Shown here piece by piece: positions 7,204-15,600 of a stretch of DNA of 17,967 nt (position 1 is its first letter; every line of letters starts with the position of its first letter). The stretch spans positions 1 through 17,967 of the forward strand of contig JBBWWC010000054.1 of assembly GCA_050256555.1 (NCBI GenBank). Direction: 5' to 3'. This DNA is from UBA1146 sp050256555 (GTDB lineage Bacteria; Planctomycetota; UBA8108; UBA1146). Below the pieces are notes generated by a model. The model was not told where the DNA came from, did no database searches, and saw only the letters and a list, made by a program, of their open reading frames with translations. Made by a program: the position numbers and the translations under genes.

Positions 7204-8652
7204 TCAGGAATCAGGATGGTCAGTGGGAATCTGTATGGTCATCCGGGTTCCTGCCCCGGGAGAAGATACCACATCGATCCGTCCACCGTGCCCGTGGATG
7301 ATGCGTTGGGTCAAGGAAAGTCCAAGCCCAAGGCCACTTTTTTTCGTCGTGAAATAAGGAGTGAAGAGCTTTGCTATGGTTTCTTCAGACATTCCGTGAC
7401 CATCATCAATGACTTCCAGCTGGATCGTTGTTGTTTGAAGGGAAACGTTTAACTGGACCGTGCCATCGGCTTCAGAGGCTTCAATGGCGTTATTGAGAAG
7501 GACCAGGATCGACTGCTCGATCCGTCGGTAATCGATTTTTATCACCGGAAGATCTTTCTCGATATCGACTTCGAGAGAGACCTTTCGCTTGGCGCAGAAG
7601 GGCCGAACTGCCTCGATGACCGCTTCGAGATGAGTGGTGAGCTCTATATTTTTCTTGGCCAGCTGAATCGGTTTTAATCCCTGGAGTAGATCTTTAAGCC
7701 AGCGATCGGCTCGATCCACAGTTTCCATCATCTGTTGTAACGAAACGGAAGTCAGGGCTTGATCATTACTGCGTAGGCAACCCTGGGCCAGCGCTCTGAT
7801 GCTACCGAGAGGGTTGCGAAGGTTGTGTGCAACAGAGGCTGTCATTTCTCCGACAGCTGCGAGTCGTTCGCGGTCGACCAGCTGGAGCTGGAAATCTTTA
7901 ATCGATTCAGACATGGATTCTACATCTCGAGCAAGATCTCCCAGTTCATCTTGAGATTCGATAGGTACCTTCATGCCATAGCGCCCACGTGAAATTTCCT
8001 GAGCAGCGATGGAGAGGCGTTCGATGGGAATTACGATCCATTGTTTCAGTAGAACAAAGAAAGAAAGGCAACTGACAAGTAACGCAACGCCAAGCATGTA
8101 TAGAACTCGAGTGATCAATTCGGAGGCACTGCGGGCTCTGGTTTCCATCAGTCCGACACGTTTTTGCTGGATTTTTTCAAGAGAATGAACTGCAGTCGCA
8201 ATGTCTGGAATCAATCGATCCTTGAGCCATTTTCGGGAACGGCTCAGTGCACGATCTTCGAATCCTTCTTCTAGATATTGAAATGCTCGGGTGACCGCTC
8301 GACTGAAATTCTTGACGGGTTTCCTCAATTCCAGGAGAGCTTCTTTTTCATCGGCAGGAAGTGAAGTGTCTGAAACATCGAAGGACTGAAGGATCTCTTC
8401 ACAACGTTGAATTCTGCTTCGGAACTGTTCTTTATCACTTTGCGTCCAGAGGGGTAATTGCTCGATTTCTCCAGTGCTTGCGAGAAGCAGGTCGCGAATC
8501 TCGCCGGTAGCGACAAGGCTTTCACGGCTCCTTTGACTCTCGAAGACCGCTTCCTGGAGATCATCGATCACCACCAGTGCAGCGATTCCACCGCCGAGAG
8601 AAGTGACGAGTAATGCGAGTATGAGTAGTCGGATGCGTGTGCGAATTAGCAT
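7204..8652 (-). CDS. Membrane sensor histidine kinase with HAMP domain
   Basis: A 482-residue inner-membrane kinase. TM1 is at about 7-29 and TM2 at about 182-203. Between them lies a mostly helical, charged extracytoplasmic segment of about 150 residues, of the four-helix-bundle size. A HAMP linker (204-257) is followed by a HisKA domain with phospho-acceptor H276 in TASVAHNLRNPLGS, and an HATPase_c domain with N-box NN (387-388), G1 DDGHG (416-420), F-box FTPYFTTK (430-437) and G2 GLGLGLSL (440-447). The H-box VAHNLRNP and the regulator downstream place it with NtrB/AtoS/ZraS-type kinases. The ATG shares its A with the stop of the upstream lipoprotein gene (TGATG), which implies coupled translation. 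The ligand is unknown; physical linkage suggests the signal may come through one of the two lipoproteins (inference). Confidence 0.93.
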   Translation of the reverse strand: MLIRTRIRLLILALLVTSLGGGIAALVVIDDLQEAVFESQRSRESLVATGEIRDLLLASTGEIEQLPLWTQSDKEQFRSRIQRCEEILQSFDVSDTSLPADEKEALLELRKPVKNFSRAVTRAFQYLEEGFEDRALSRSRKWLKDRLIPDIATAVHSLEKIQQKRVGLMETRARSASELITRVLYMLGVALLVSCLSFFVLLKQWIVIPIERLSIAAQEISRGRYGMKVPIESQDELGDLARDVESMSESIKDFQLQLVDRERLAAVGEMTASVAHNLRNPLGSIRALAQGCLRSNDQALTSVSLQQMMETVDRADRWLKDLLQGLKPIQLAKKNIELTTHLEAVIEAVRPFCAKRKVSLEVDIEKDLPVIKIDYRRIEQSILVLLNNAIEASEADGTVQLNVSLQTTTIQLEVIDDGHGMSEETIAKLFTPYFTTKKSGLGLGLSLTQRIIHGHGGRIDVVSSPGAGTRMTIQIPTDHPDS

Positions 8653-10994
8653 CAGTTGGCCACCTCATCTGCGATGACCCATTCGTGAGAGATTTTCTGG
8701 GGGAGAGAATCCCCAGGCTCCAGCGGGGCGGCCCATTCGATCCGAATACGACTTCCTTTCGGCAGATCGACAAGACTCATGACCTTCAGAGATTCTCCGC
8801 TGACCTCTGTTTTGACCGGAGACTTTGTACCGTTAATGGTGAGGTGAACCTCCGGTGGTCGCGAAAGCGCCTCCGTGAGCTGGTAATCCCATCGGAGAGA
8901 TTGCCCAGAAAGGAGTAGCCCTGGATTCGGAGAGATGGCCACGACATCCAGGGGGCGGTGAGTTGGAAAAGAGATCCGGGAGATTCCCGGGAAACTTCGC
9001 ATGGTTTCTGTTGGTAGTTCCAGCACATCGAGATTCGAGGAGTGGTCGATCGAGATGAACTCTTTCCATACCGGTCGTTTTGCTGAGCTTGATAGGAGCC
9101 AGACACTGTTTTTCTGAACCGCTGGTGCATCTTTGGAAGCAAGTAAGAGTTGATTTCCGGCGCTACTTTGAAAAGAGATTCCAGGCCCGAACAGTGCGGG
9201 GAAAATAAAACCTGTTTCAGGTAGTGAGCGGTTTTCGGAAACGGCAACCGAGATCCCATCGGCAGAGTTCTCATTGATCCGTAAAAATCTGACAGGTGTT
9301 TGTGAAGTGGCGGGGCGGAAATCTGAGTTTTCAAGCCGGATACCCTCGGGCACTGGTCCAGAACCGATGGAGGCCCAAGCTCTGGATCGCAGAAGCTTCT
9401 CATCTGTGGTGAAGACGGCGGGGCCTTGATTGTCAAAGAAAAGACTTCTACTGACATCGAGTAATCCCGAATCTTTGAGATGAATTCCGTAATTGGCTTG
9501 CGAGGCAAATAGGCACGATTGAATTCGAGTCAATGCAGAATCCGAATCGCCAGTGAGGAGTACAGCTCCCTCTCCAAGGTTCCCCAGGAAAGCAGAATCT
9601 GTGATGGAGAAATCTCCAGGAGCATCGGCATCGATATGAATTCCAGAGCGAGAATTCTCAATGAATGAACTCTGTTCGATTCGAATTCTCAGATCGATGT
9701 TGGAATCTTCTGGGTAGCGGATATCAAAACTGGATCCATGATCATTATTACCGCTGGCGAGGACTCCACGTAATCCGATCCGGATTCGTGCCGGGGAGCC
9801 AGTATTTCCGAGGGGGTCATCAATTCTTATACTGAGTCCCACGTCGTTATTGTTGGAGATGGCGCAGGGTTCTATTTCGATGCGAGTTTTTTCACCATGG
9901 TGAGGGACTAGTGGGGAGACCGAAATACCACTCTGACCGTTGTCTGTCAGAACACAGTCGCGAAGAGCCAGATCGACAAATCCTTCGATGCGAATTCCGT
10001 CACCGCCATTGTTCTGAATCACGCATCCTTGGACCACTCCAGAGGATACGCCTTCATCGTCACGATCGGTTTCGACCTGTATCCCTTTGTCGAGAAAGGA
10101 CTGAATCTGACAGCGCGAAATACGAATCTGGCAATCATCGGCAACGATGGCCCGTCGAGCCTCACCGAAACCATCAAAAGAGAATCCATCAATTACAACC
10201 AACCGATGACCAGGAGGCAGGATGAGAGTGTCCTTTTTTGATCTTCCCAGCAGTTCTGTGGGATGGATCTCTGGGTTCGAAGGACCTGTGAAATCAGCGG
10301 CGAATCCGCCATAGATTCCCATTCCTTGAAAGAGCAGTAGTTGCTCTCGGTAAAGACCCTCGGCGACATGGATATTGACTCCAGCAAGACCGATCGCTTC
10401 TCCGATGGCATTGTCGATGCTTCTGAGTGGTTGTTTCGGATCTGTTCCATCGCCGCCTGGTTTAGCGTTGCCATTGACATACAGAACTGGATTTGGAAGA
10501 GCTGGCCATTCCGATTCGTTTTCTTCGCCTTTTCCTTGTTCATCAAAAGCGCGAACCACCACGTATACGGGGTCTCCGTTGGGGAGATTTTCGATGGTGT
10601 GAGAGGTCATTCCTGGAGCAGTGATAGCCGCAGGTTTTTCGAAATCCTGTTTACCTGTGCGGGTTGCGAGATAGATCCGGTAGGAGATCTTTTCCGCTGG
10701 AGTGTGGTCGTCTTGTGCTGGTTTCCAGTAGAGATGAATTTTCTGATCTGCAGCGATCACTGATTGTGGACCGATGAAGAAGGGGGAAGTGTTGATACCT
10801 TGACTGACGATGGTTGTCGTGAACTCTTCTGTTACGACATTTTTAGTTGTGCTTGTGTCGCTGTTGGATGGCGTTGGTGGCGAATTGGGAGTGCAACCAG
10901 ATACGCACAAGAGTGCGATGAAGATCACGCTCCAGTACAAAGTTGGCAGACCCGGGTGTAGGCCCGTGAGATGGGATGGTGTCTGGCTCGACAA
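8652..10994 (-). CDS. Secreted lipoprotein with FnIII-like and parallel beta-helix domains
   Basis: About 780 residues from a TTG start. The signal peptide core (about 19-34) ends in the lipobox V-S-G-C with Cys 34, so the mature protein should be lipid-anchored in the envelope. A Pro/Ser/Thr-rich linker follows, then an FnIII-like domain (about 66-168), then a right-handed parallel beta-helix region (about 171-530). The helix opens with LYVNGNAKPGGDGT, a DUF1565/pectin-lyase-fold entry motif, and has many short turns such as VIQNNGGDGIRIEG and SSFIENSRSGIHID. The last 250 residues look beta-rich and Ig-like but unassigned. The open frame extends to a TTG at 11024; TTG 10994 is preferred because GGAGG sits 5 nt upstream. 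No catalytic residues are recognisable, so binding of polysaccharide or a structural role is as likely as lyase activity. It is translationally coupled to the kinase, an unusual partner for such a protein. Confidence 0.8.
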   Translation of the reverse strand: MSSQTPSHLTGLHPGLPTLYWSVIFIALLCVSGCTPNSPPTPSNSDTSTTKNVVTEEFTTTIVSQGINTSPFFIGPQSVIAADQKIHLYWKPAQDDHTPAEKISYRIYLATRTGKQDFEKPAAITAPGMTSHTIENLPNGDPVYVVVRAFDEQGKGEENESEWPALPNPVLYVNGNAKPGGDGTDPKQPLRSIDNAIGEAIGLAGVNIHVAEGLYREQLLLFQGMGIYGGFAADFTGPSNPEIHPTELLGRSKKDTLILPPGHRLVVIDGFSFDGFGEARRAIVADDCQIRISRCQIQSFLDKGIQVETDRDDEGVSSGVVQGCVIQNNGGDGIRIEGFVDLALRDCVLTDNGQSGISVSPLVPHHGEKTRIEIEPCAISNNNDVGLSIRIDDPLGNTGSPARIRIGLRGVLASGNNDHGSSFDIRYPEDSNIDLRIRIEQSSFIENSRSGIHIDADAPGDFSITDSAFLGNLGEGAVLLTGDSDSALTRIQSCLFASQANYGIHLKDSGLLDVSRSLFFDNQGPAVFTTDEKLLRSRAWASIGSGPVPEGIRLENSDFRPATSQTPVRFLRINENSADGISVAVSENRSLPETGFIFPALFGPGISFQSSAGNQLLLASKDAPAVQKNSVWLLSSSAKRPVWKEFISIDHSSNLDVLELPTETMRSFPGISRISFPTHRPLDVVAISPNPGLLLSGQSLRWDYQLTEALSRPPEVHLTINGTKSPVKTEVSGESLKVMSLVDLPKGSRIRIEWAAPLEPGDSLPQKISHEWVIADEVAN

Positions 10995-10998
10995 CGAT

Positions 10999-11004
10999 TC
11001 CTCC
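10999..11004 (-). promoter_or_regulatory. Ribosome binding site selecting TTG 10994
   Basis: The minus strand reads GGAGGA, with GGAGG 5 nt before TTG 10994. This is the best Shine-Dalgarno sequence near the N-terminus of the beta-helix lipoprotein and decides against the upstream TTG at 11024. Confidence 0.55.
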
Positions 11005-11086
11005 GGACGATTCGACTGGCACAATTACGGGGAAGTCCTGTGCTCTCCTCATTTTACCGCATCCAGGGAATCGCTGCGGTACCTTC

Positions 11087-12277
11087 TCAGGAACCGTCTG
11101 CCAGGCCGATCCTGTTGACCTCTTCGGCTTGCGGAAGGCCTTCGGGGTCCCCTGCGTAATAGAGCAGGAAACGAGGGCTGAGAGGTTCCGGTTCGGGAAG
11201 CAATACCGATGGGTGCTTGAGATCGTCGGAATCGAACAAAGGTGGTGAGACCTGGTCACTCGAAGGATCCAGAACGGGTGTAATAAACCCACTCCAGCTG
11301 AAGCCGTCGAGACTGGTGGCATAACCGATCACTGAGTCGTTATCGATCAGGGGGGAAAAGCGCGCACCCTCGTAAAAGAGATGCCACTCGACCAGATTTC
11401 CACTGCTGTCGATTTCTCGTGCAATGCTGGGCGCCTGAACCGCAAAGTTATCAAAAGAACCGGGGCCACCGCTGAAAACGGGGCTTGCAGCGATTCCCGT
11501 CAGAATTCCATCATCGAGTGTCCAGTCGATACCATTTACAGAAACGGCCATACCAATCACCGATGAGAGATCATCTCGTTCGGCTTCGAAGGCCATCTGG
11601 AACGGGGCGTTTGGATCGGGTGTCCTTTCGACCGAAGGGTCGGAGACACGAACAACGTTTCCAAAAGCGTTTCCAGGTTCGAGTCCGGTGCAGAAAACGG
11701 GTGCTCCCCAGCTCAACCCATCTGGCGAGGTACAGGTCAGGATGGCGCTGGTTAACCCCAGTACTCCATAGGTACCCTCGAACCAGATGCGGTAACGGCC
11801 ATCGACGCCGGGAGCGAAAGCAGAATCGAGCAATACGGTTGGGTCACCGGCACCCCATGGGCCGATCAGGGTTCCATTCACATTCAGATCCGGCATGTTT
11901 GCAGCGTTAAGAATCAGTGATCTGGAAATGGTCAGACCCTGGAAATCTTCTTCCGTTGCCGTGACCAGGCAGATGCTGGATTCACCCAATCCGTCCGTTC
12001 CTTCATAGAAAAGCATGAAACGATCACTTCGCTGGTCATCATCGATGACGCAGGGGCTGTCGACTTCCAGGTAGTCAAAATCTGTCGGGAGACTGCTGCC
12101 GGAGGCTGTTTGCCGATCAGAGAGAATCGGTTCGATCCTATTGGTAGCGAGATTTCGATGTTTCGACAGATCGAGGACCGGCGCTGGATTATCAGGAACG
12201 CCGGCGCCACCGCCGCAGCCGACCAGGATGAGAAGGATCAGCAGTACCGGATGACGTAGCGGGATCAGGGTTTCCAT
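11087..12277 (-). CDS. Secreted five-bladed beta-propeller lipoprotein (GH43/GH32-like fold)
   Basis: A 396-residue lipoprotein: METLIPLRHP, a Leu/Ile-rich core, then V-G-C with Cys 21. The mature part contains five repeats about 70 residues apart. Each has a blade-opening P-[STC]-[VI] motif (SPCV, DPTV, DPSV, APSI, HPSV) and a later aromatic strand ending in YEG or a variant (LFYEG, IWFEG, MAFEA, LFYEG, LYYAG, at about 89, 164, 228, 300 and 372). Five such blades are the architecture of the GH43/GH32/GH68 and COG2152 glycosidase-type propellers. Whether it is an enzyme or a sugar-binding protein is open, because the catalytic acids were not mapped. The frame is open upstream to an ATG at 12337, but ATG 12277 directly begins a canonical lipoprotein signal. 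It is the first gene of the operon, 92 bp before the beta-helix lipoprotein gene. Confidence 0.72.
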   Translation of the reverse strand: METLIPLRHPVLLILLILVGCGGGAGVPDNPAPVLDLSKHRNLATNRIEPILSDRQTASGSSLPTDFDYLEVDSPCVIDDDQRSDRFMLFYEGTDGLGESSICLVTATEEDFQGLTISRSLILNAANMPDLNVNGTLIGPWGAGDPTVLLDSAFAPGVDGRYRIWFEGTYGVLGLTSAILTCTSPDGLSWGAPVFCTGLEPGNAFGNVVRVSDPSVERTPDPNAPFQMAFEAERDDLSSVIGMAVSVNGIDWTLDDGILTGIAASPVFSGGPGSFDNFAVQAPSIAREIDSSGNLVEWHLFYEGARFSPLIDNDSVIGYATSLDGFSWSGFITPVLDPSSDQVSPPLFDSDDLKHPSVLLPEPEPLSPRFLLYYAGDPEGLPQAEEVNRIGLADGS

Positions 12278-12474
12278 GTTGTTTTGCTGCGAATGGTTAT
12301 GAATCAACAGTCCTCCAATATTCTTGGCGGTAAACATGACTTCACAGACGACATCATTCTCCCCAGGGAGTTAACTTAGATTTTTTGAATGTAAAAGCAA
12401 CAGATGGAAATCGAAAGAGACCGTGTTGAAAGAATTATGTATGACAGGAGTGACAGGTAAATCTGATCAGGTTT

Positions 12475-12501
12475 TTGGTGCCAGAAGGAGAGATTTATAA
12501 T
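12475..12501 (+). promoter_or_regulatory. Candidate sigma-70-type promoter of the S8 protease gene
   Basis: A perfect TATAAT -10 box (12496-12501) is preceded by TTGGTG (12475-12480, 15-bp spacer) or TTTTGG (12473-12478, 17-bp spacer) as a weak -35. The predicted start near 12508 gives a leader of about 170 nt before ATG 12681. The -35 match is poor, so the call rests mainly on the -10 box and position. Confidence 0.4.
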
Positions 12502-12665
12502 CCCTTGGTATCCTTCTGTTTCTGTTCCACTAAAATTACATTTTGGAGTCTGTAGCGTTCACTATTGAGACGCTTCTGTGGGAGTTTCATCTTCGAATTC
12601 TAGATCAGCTTCTGTTGATCTATCGATCAAATTCCCGGCTTAGATTCTCCTTTATTTTTGGGATC

Positions 12666-12670
12666 AGGAG
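12666..12670 (+). promoter_or_regulatory. Ribosome binding site of the S8 protease gene
   Basis: AGGAG lies 10 nt before ATG 12681. A second possible site, GGTGA (12683-12687), lies 8 nt before the next in-frame ATG at 12696. Either start gives the same signal peptide, five residues longer or shorter. Confidence 0.45.
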
Positions 12671-12680
12671 TGTGATCAGA

Positions 12681-15600
12681 ATGGTGAATGAAGTCATGAG
12701 GGAGTTCAAGACCGCTATCTTGATTCCCATACTGCTATTTGCTTTCTGTTGTGTGGCATTTTCTCAGAACCAGCTCGATCTTTTGGAACCTTCATCTTTT
12801 TCATATGGTTGGGGAGAAGAAAACGTCCGCCTGGAAATTGATCGACACCAGCTGGCGGTTTATTTACCTCGGGCTACGGAATCACCGATCGCTTTGGAGT
12901 CGCAACTGAGAGCGAAGGGAATTCTTGCGGCCATCGGGTCGATCGAGGGGACTCGATATCCCGGCCTGTACCTGCTCCAGTTGAACAACGGAAATGCCTC
13001 AGAAGTAATCTCCTGGCTGGATGAGTTCTTTTTGGAGACCACGGCATCGGCCGAGATTGCCGATCAATTACGAGGTGGTTGGGCTTCCGCCTGCTTGCGA
13101 TATCGCGGGATTCTTCACATACCACGTCCCGAGATCCTGGTAACCCTGGATCCTGATGATCGCCAAGCTTATGACCGTTTGATCGATTATCCGGGTATTT
13201 CATTGATTCGCGAGTTCCCGGGGTTGAAACCACTGTTTCTGGTTTCCTCTGGAGTTCTTACCCGTCACATCGAACAGCGTATGGATGAATTGCTTGCGCT
13301 CGATGGTGTACTTGCAGCGAGTCCCAATTTCATCATGCAGTTGAACCCCATGGCGGTTCCTAACGACACATTTTTCGGAAGTCAGTGGCATCTCCGAAAC
13401 ATCGGGCAGCAAGGAAATCCGGGCGTCGATATTGATGCGGTATCTGCATGGGACTTGGAGACCGGTTCAGACGCCGTAAGGATTGCTATTCTTGATGAAG
13501 GTGTCGATATTTTCCACGAAGATCTTATCTCTCGCATCGTTGCAGGTCATGACTCTACTTCACAGCCTGCTCCTTCTGGAGTCCCTGGAAACTGCTTGGC
13601 TGATGATGCTCATGGTACTTCGTGTGCCGGATTGGCTGCAGCGGCGGGCAATAATGGCCTTGGTGTGACAGGTGTGAGCTGGAATGCGCAAATCCAACCG
13701 GTGAGAGTCGGTTTCGGTAATCACTGGACAGAAAATGCCTGGGTGATCGATGCCCTGACCTGGGCCACTGATAATGGTGCAGATATTTTGTCCAACTCAT
13801 GGGGTGGTGGCTCACCCAGTACAGCAGAGCAGAATACCATCCAGTATGCCCAGACGGTCGGCAGAGATGGTCTGGGTTGTCTGGTGGTTTTTGCCAGTGG
13901 TAATCAGAATACAGCGGTGGCTTTTCCAGCCGCATACAACGAGACCATCGCTGTTGGAGCGACAAGCCCCTGCGATGAACGAAAGAGCCCTTCCTCCTGT
14001 GACGGCGATAGTAGCTGGGGAAGCAATTTTGGATCCCAGCTGACGGTCGTGGCGCCGGGTGCTTTCTTGGCGACTACTGACAACAGTGGCTCTGGAGGGT
14101 TCGTCAATGGCGACTACCTGGCCGGGTTCAGCGGAACCTCAGCAGCCACTCCCGTGGTGTCTGGAGCTCTGGCATTACTTCTTTCCCAGGATGAGGACAT
14201 TTCCTTTAACGAGGCGCGTGTGATTCTTGAGCTCAGTAGTGAGGACCAGGTCGGTCCACCGGGGCAGGACACTCCAGGATTTGATGACGAGTTTGGTCAT
14301 GGGCGAATCAACCTGGTCAATATGTTGACTCTTGTTGGCGGACCACAGGCTCCCGTCAATCTGACCTGTACCGAGCAAGTGATCGGAGTTCAGTTGAGCT
14401 GGAGTCCTGGAGAACCCTATGACCAGACACTGGTCAGTCGTGACGGTGTTCTTCTGGCAACGCTTTCTGGAACCTCGACCGGTTTCCTCGATACCTCGGT
14501 ATTGACGGGGCAGCATACCTGGGAAGTACAGGGTGTTGCGGGATCACTCCAGAGTCTGACACGTTCGTGTTCTTTGTTTCTGCTCGGAGATGCAAAGGAT
14601 TTGATTTTTTCGCCAGGAACCGGCCCGGTGGATTCCGGGACAGTGCTGGCAAATCTGCTGATTCAATCCGGTAGAAGCGTTGTTGTGACAACGAATCTTT
14701 CGGCTCTTGCCGATCTGGATCAGTTTGACCGCATCTGGATTCAACTGGGTGTATTTCCCAACAACCAGGCTCTTTCTCTTGAAGATGGTGATCGTCTCGA
14801 CGATTACCTGACCAATGGAGTCGGGGGAGATTCCCTCTACATGGAGGGTGGAGACACCTGGTTTTTTGATCCACAAACGGCAGCGCATTTACGTTTTGGA
14901 ATCACAGCTCTGTCGGATGGTGCGACCGTCGATAATCTTGGCCTGGTGTCAGGCTTCCAGGTTCCTGGCTGTAATCTTTTCGGATTGACCTACAATTACA
15001 TCGGTGAAAATAGCTGGATCGATCGCCTTTCAGCAAATCCTGGTTCGACGATCATTCAGTTCAATAACAATCCGGCATACGATATTGCGGTCTATCGCAA
15101 TTCAAACACCTTCAAGACCTTTGGGGCGTCCTATGAACTGGGCGGGCTTGCCGATGGGGCTTCAACAAAACTTCAACTGCTCGAGGCTCTTATACAATGT
15201 TTTGCCGATCTTCTGATCGATCCGAGTGATCTATTCTGTGCTGTCACAAACAAATCGGCAGAGATTTCATGGACCAATCCAGGAGGATGGGATTCCGTGG
15301 AGGTCTCTCTCGATGGAGCAATCCCGCTGGTTCTGCCTGGATCTGCGACGACTGTGACCTTCAATGGACTTTCGATTGGAACCCATACTGTAGAAGTGGT
15401 TGCGGTTGCAGGAATCGAATCCTCGACAGGAATCGCCTGTTCTTTCGGAGTCTCTCCTGCTTCTCCTAGTCAAGTTCTGTGCCTGCAACAGGGACAAGAC
15501 GTACAGTTGTCCTGGGTCAATGGCGAGGTTTACGACTCGGTCGAAATTTTTCGAGACGGAGTTTTTCTAGATGCGTTGCCAGGAACTGAAACGAGTTACC

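Larger units (their letters stand above)
12278..12680. other. Divergent intergenic region, 403 bp
   Basis: The region separates the leftward lipoprotein-kinase operon from the rightward protease gene. The plus strand has a TATAAT (12496-12501) and then a long leader. There is a short direct repeat TGACAGG at 12442-12448 and 12451-12457. An in-frame TTG at 12543 would extend the protease by 46 residues but would place the signal peptide internally. No full TGGC-N8-GCCA dyad and no sigma-54 promoter were found here by eye on either strand. No convincing minus-strand promoter for the lipoprotein operon was identified. No tRNA or recognisable riboswitch is seen. Confidence 0.6.

Noticed and set aside
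8786..9508. Minus-strand open frame of 240 codons inside the beta-helix lipoprotein gene
   Set aside because: It is a shifted frame of a gene with a coherent signal peptide and domain layout. Its composition is atypical and it has no independent support.
12278..12337. N-terminal extension of the propeller lipoprotein from ATG 12337
   Set aside because: The extra 20 residues precede a complete lipoprotein signal peptide and add polar residues not expected there; ATG 12277 is the natural start.
12543..12680. N-terminal extension of the protease from TTG 12543
   Set aside because: It would place the signal peptide about 50 residues inside the protein, and no ribosome binding site precedes the TTG. 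ATG 12681 has AGGAG upstream.
14434..14888. Minus-strand frames opposite the protease repeats
   Set aside because: They are shadows of the repeat-coding strand, with Cys/Arg/His-rich composition and no domain signal.
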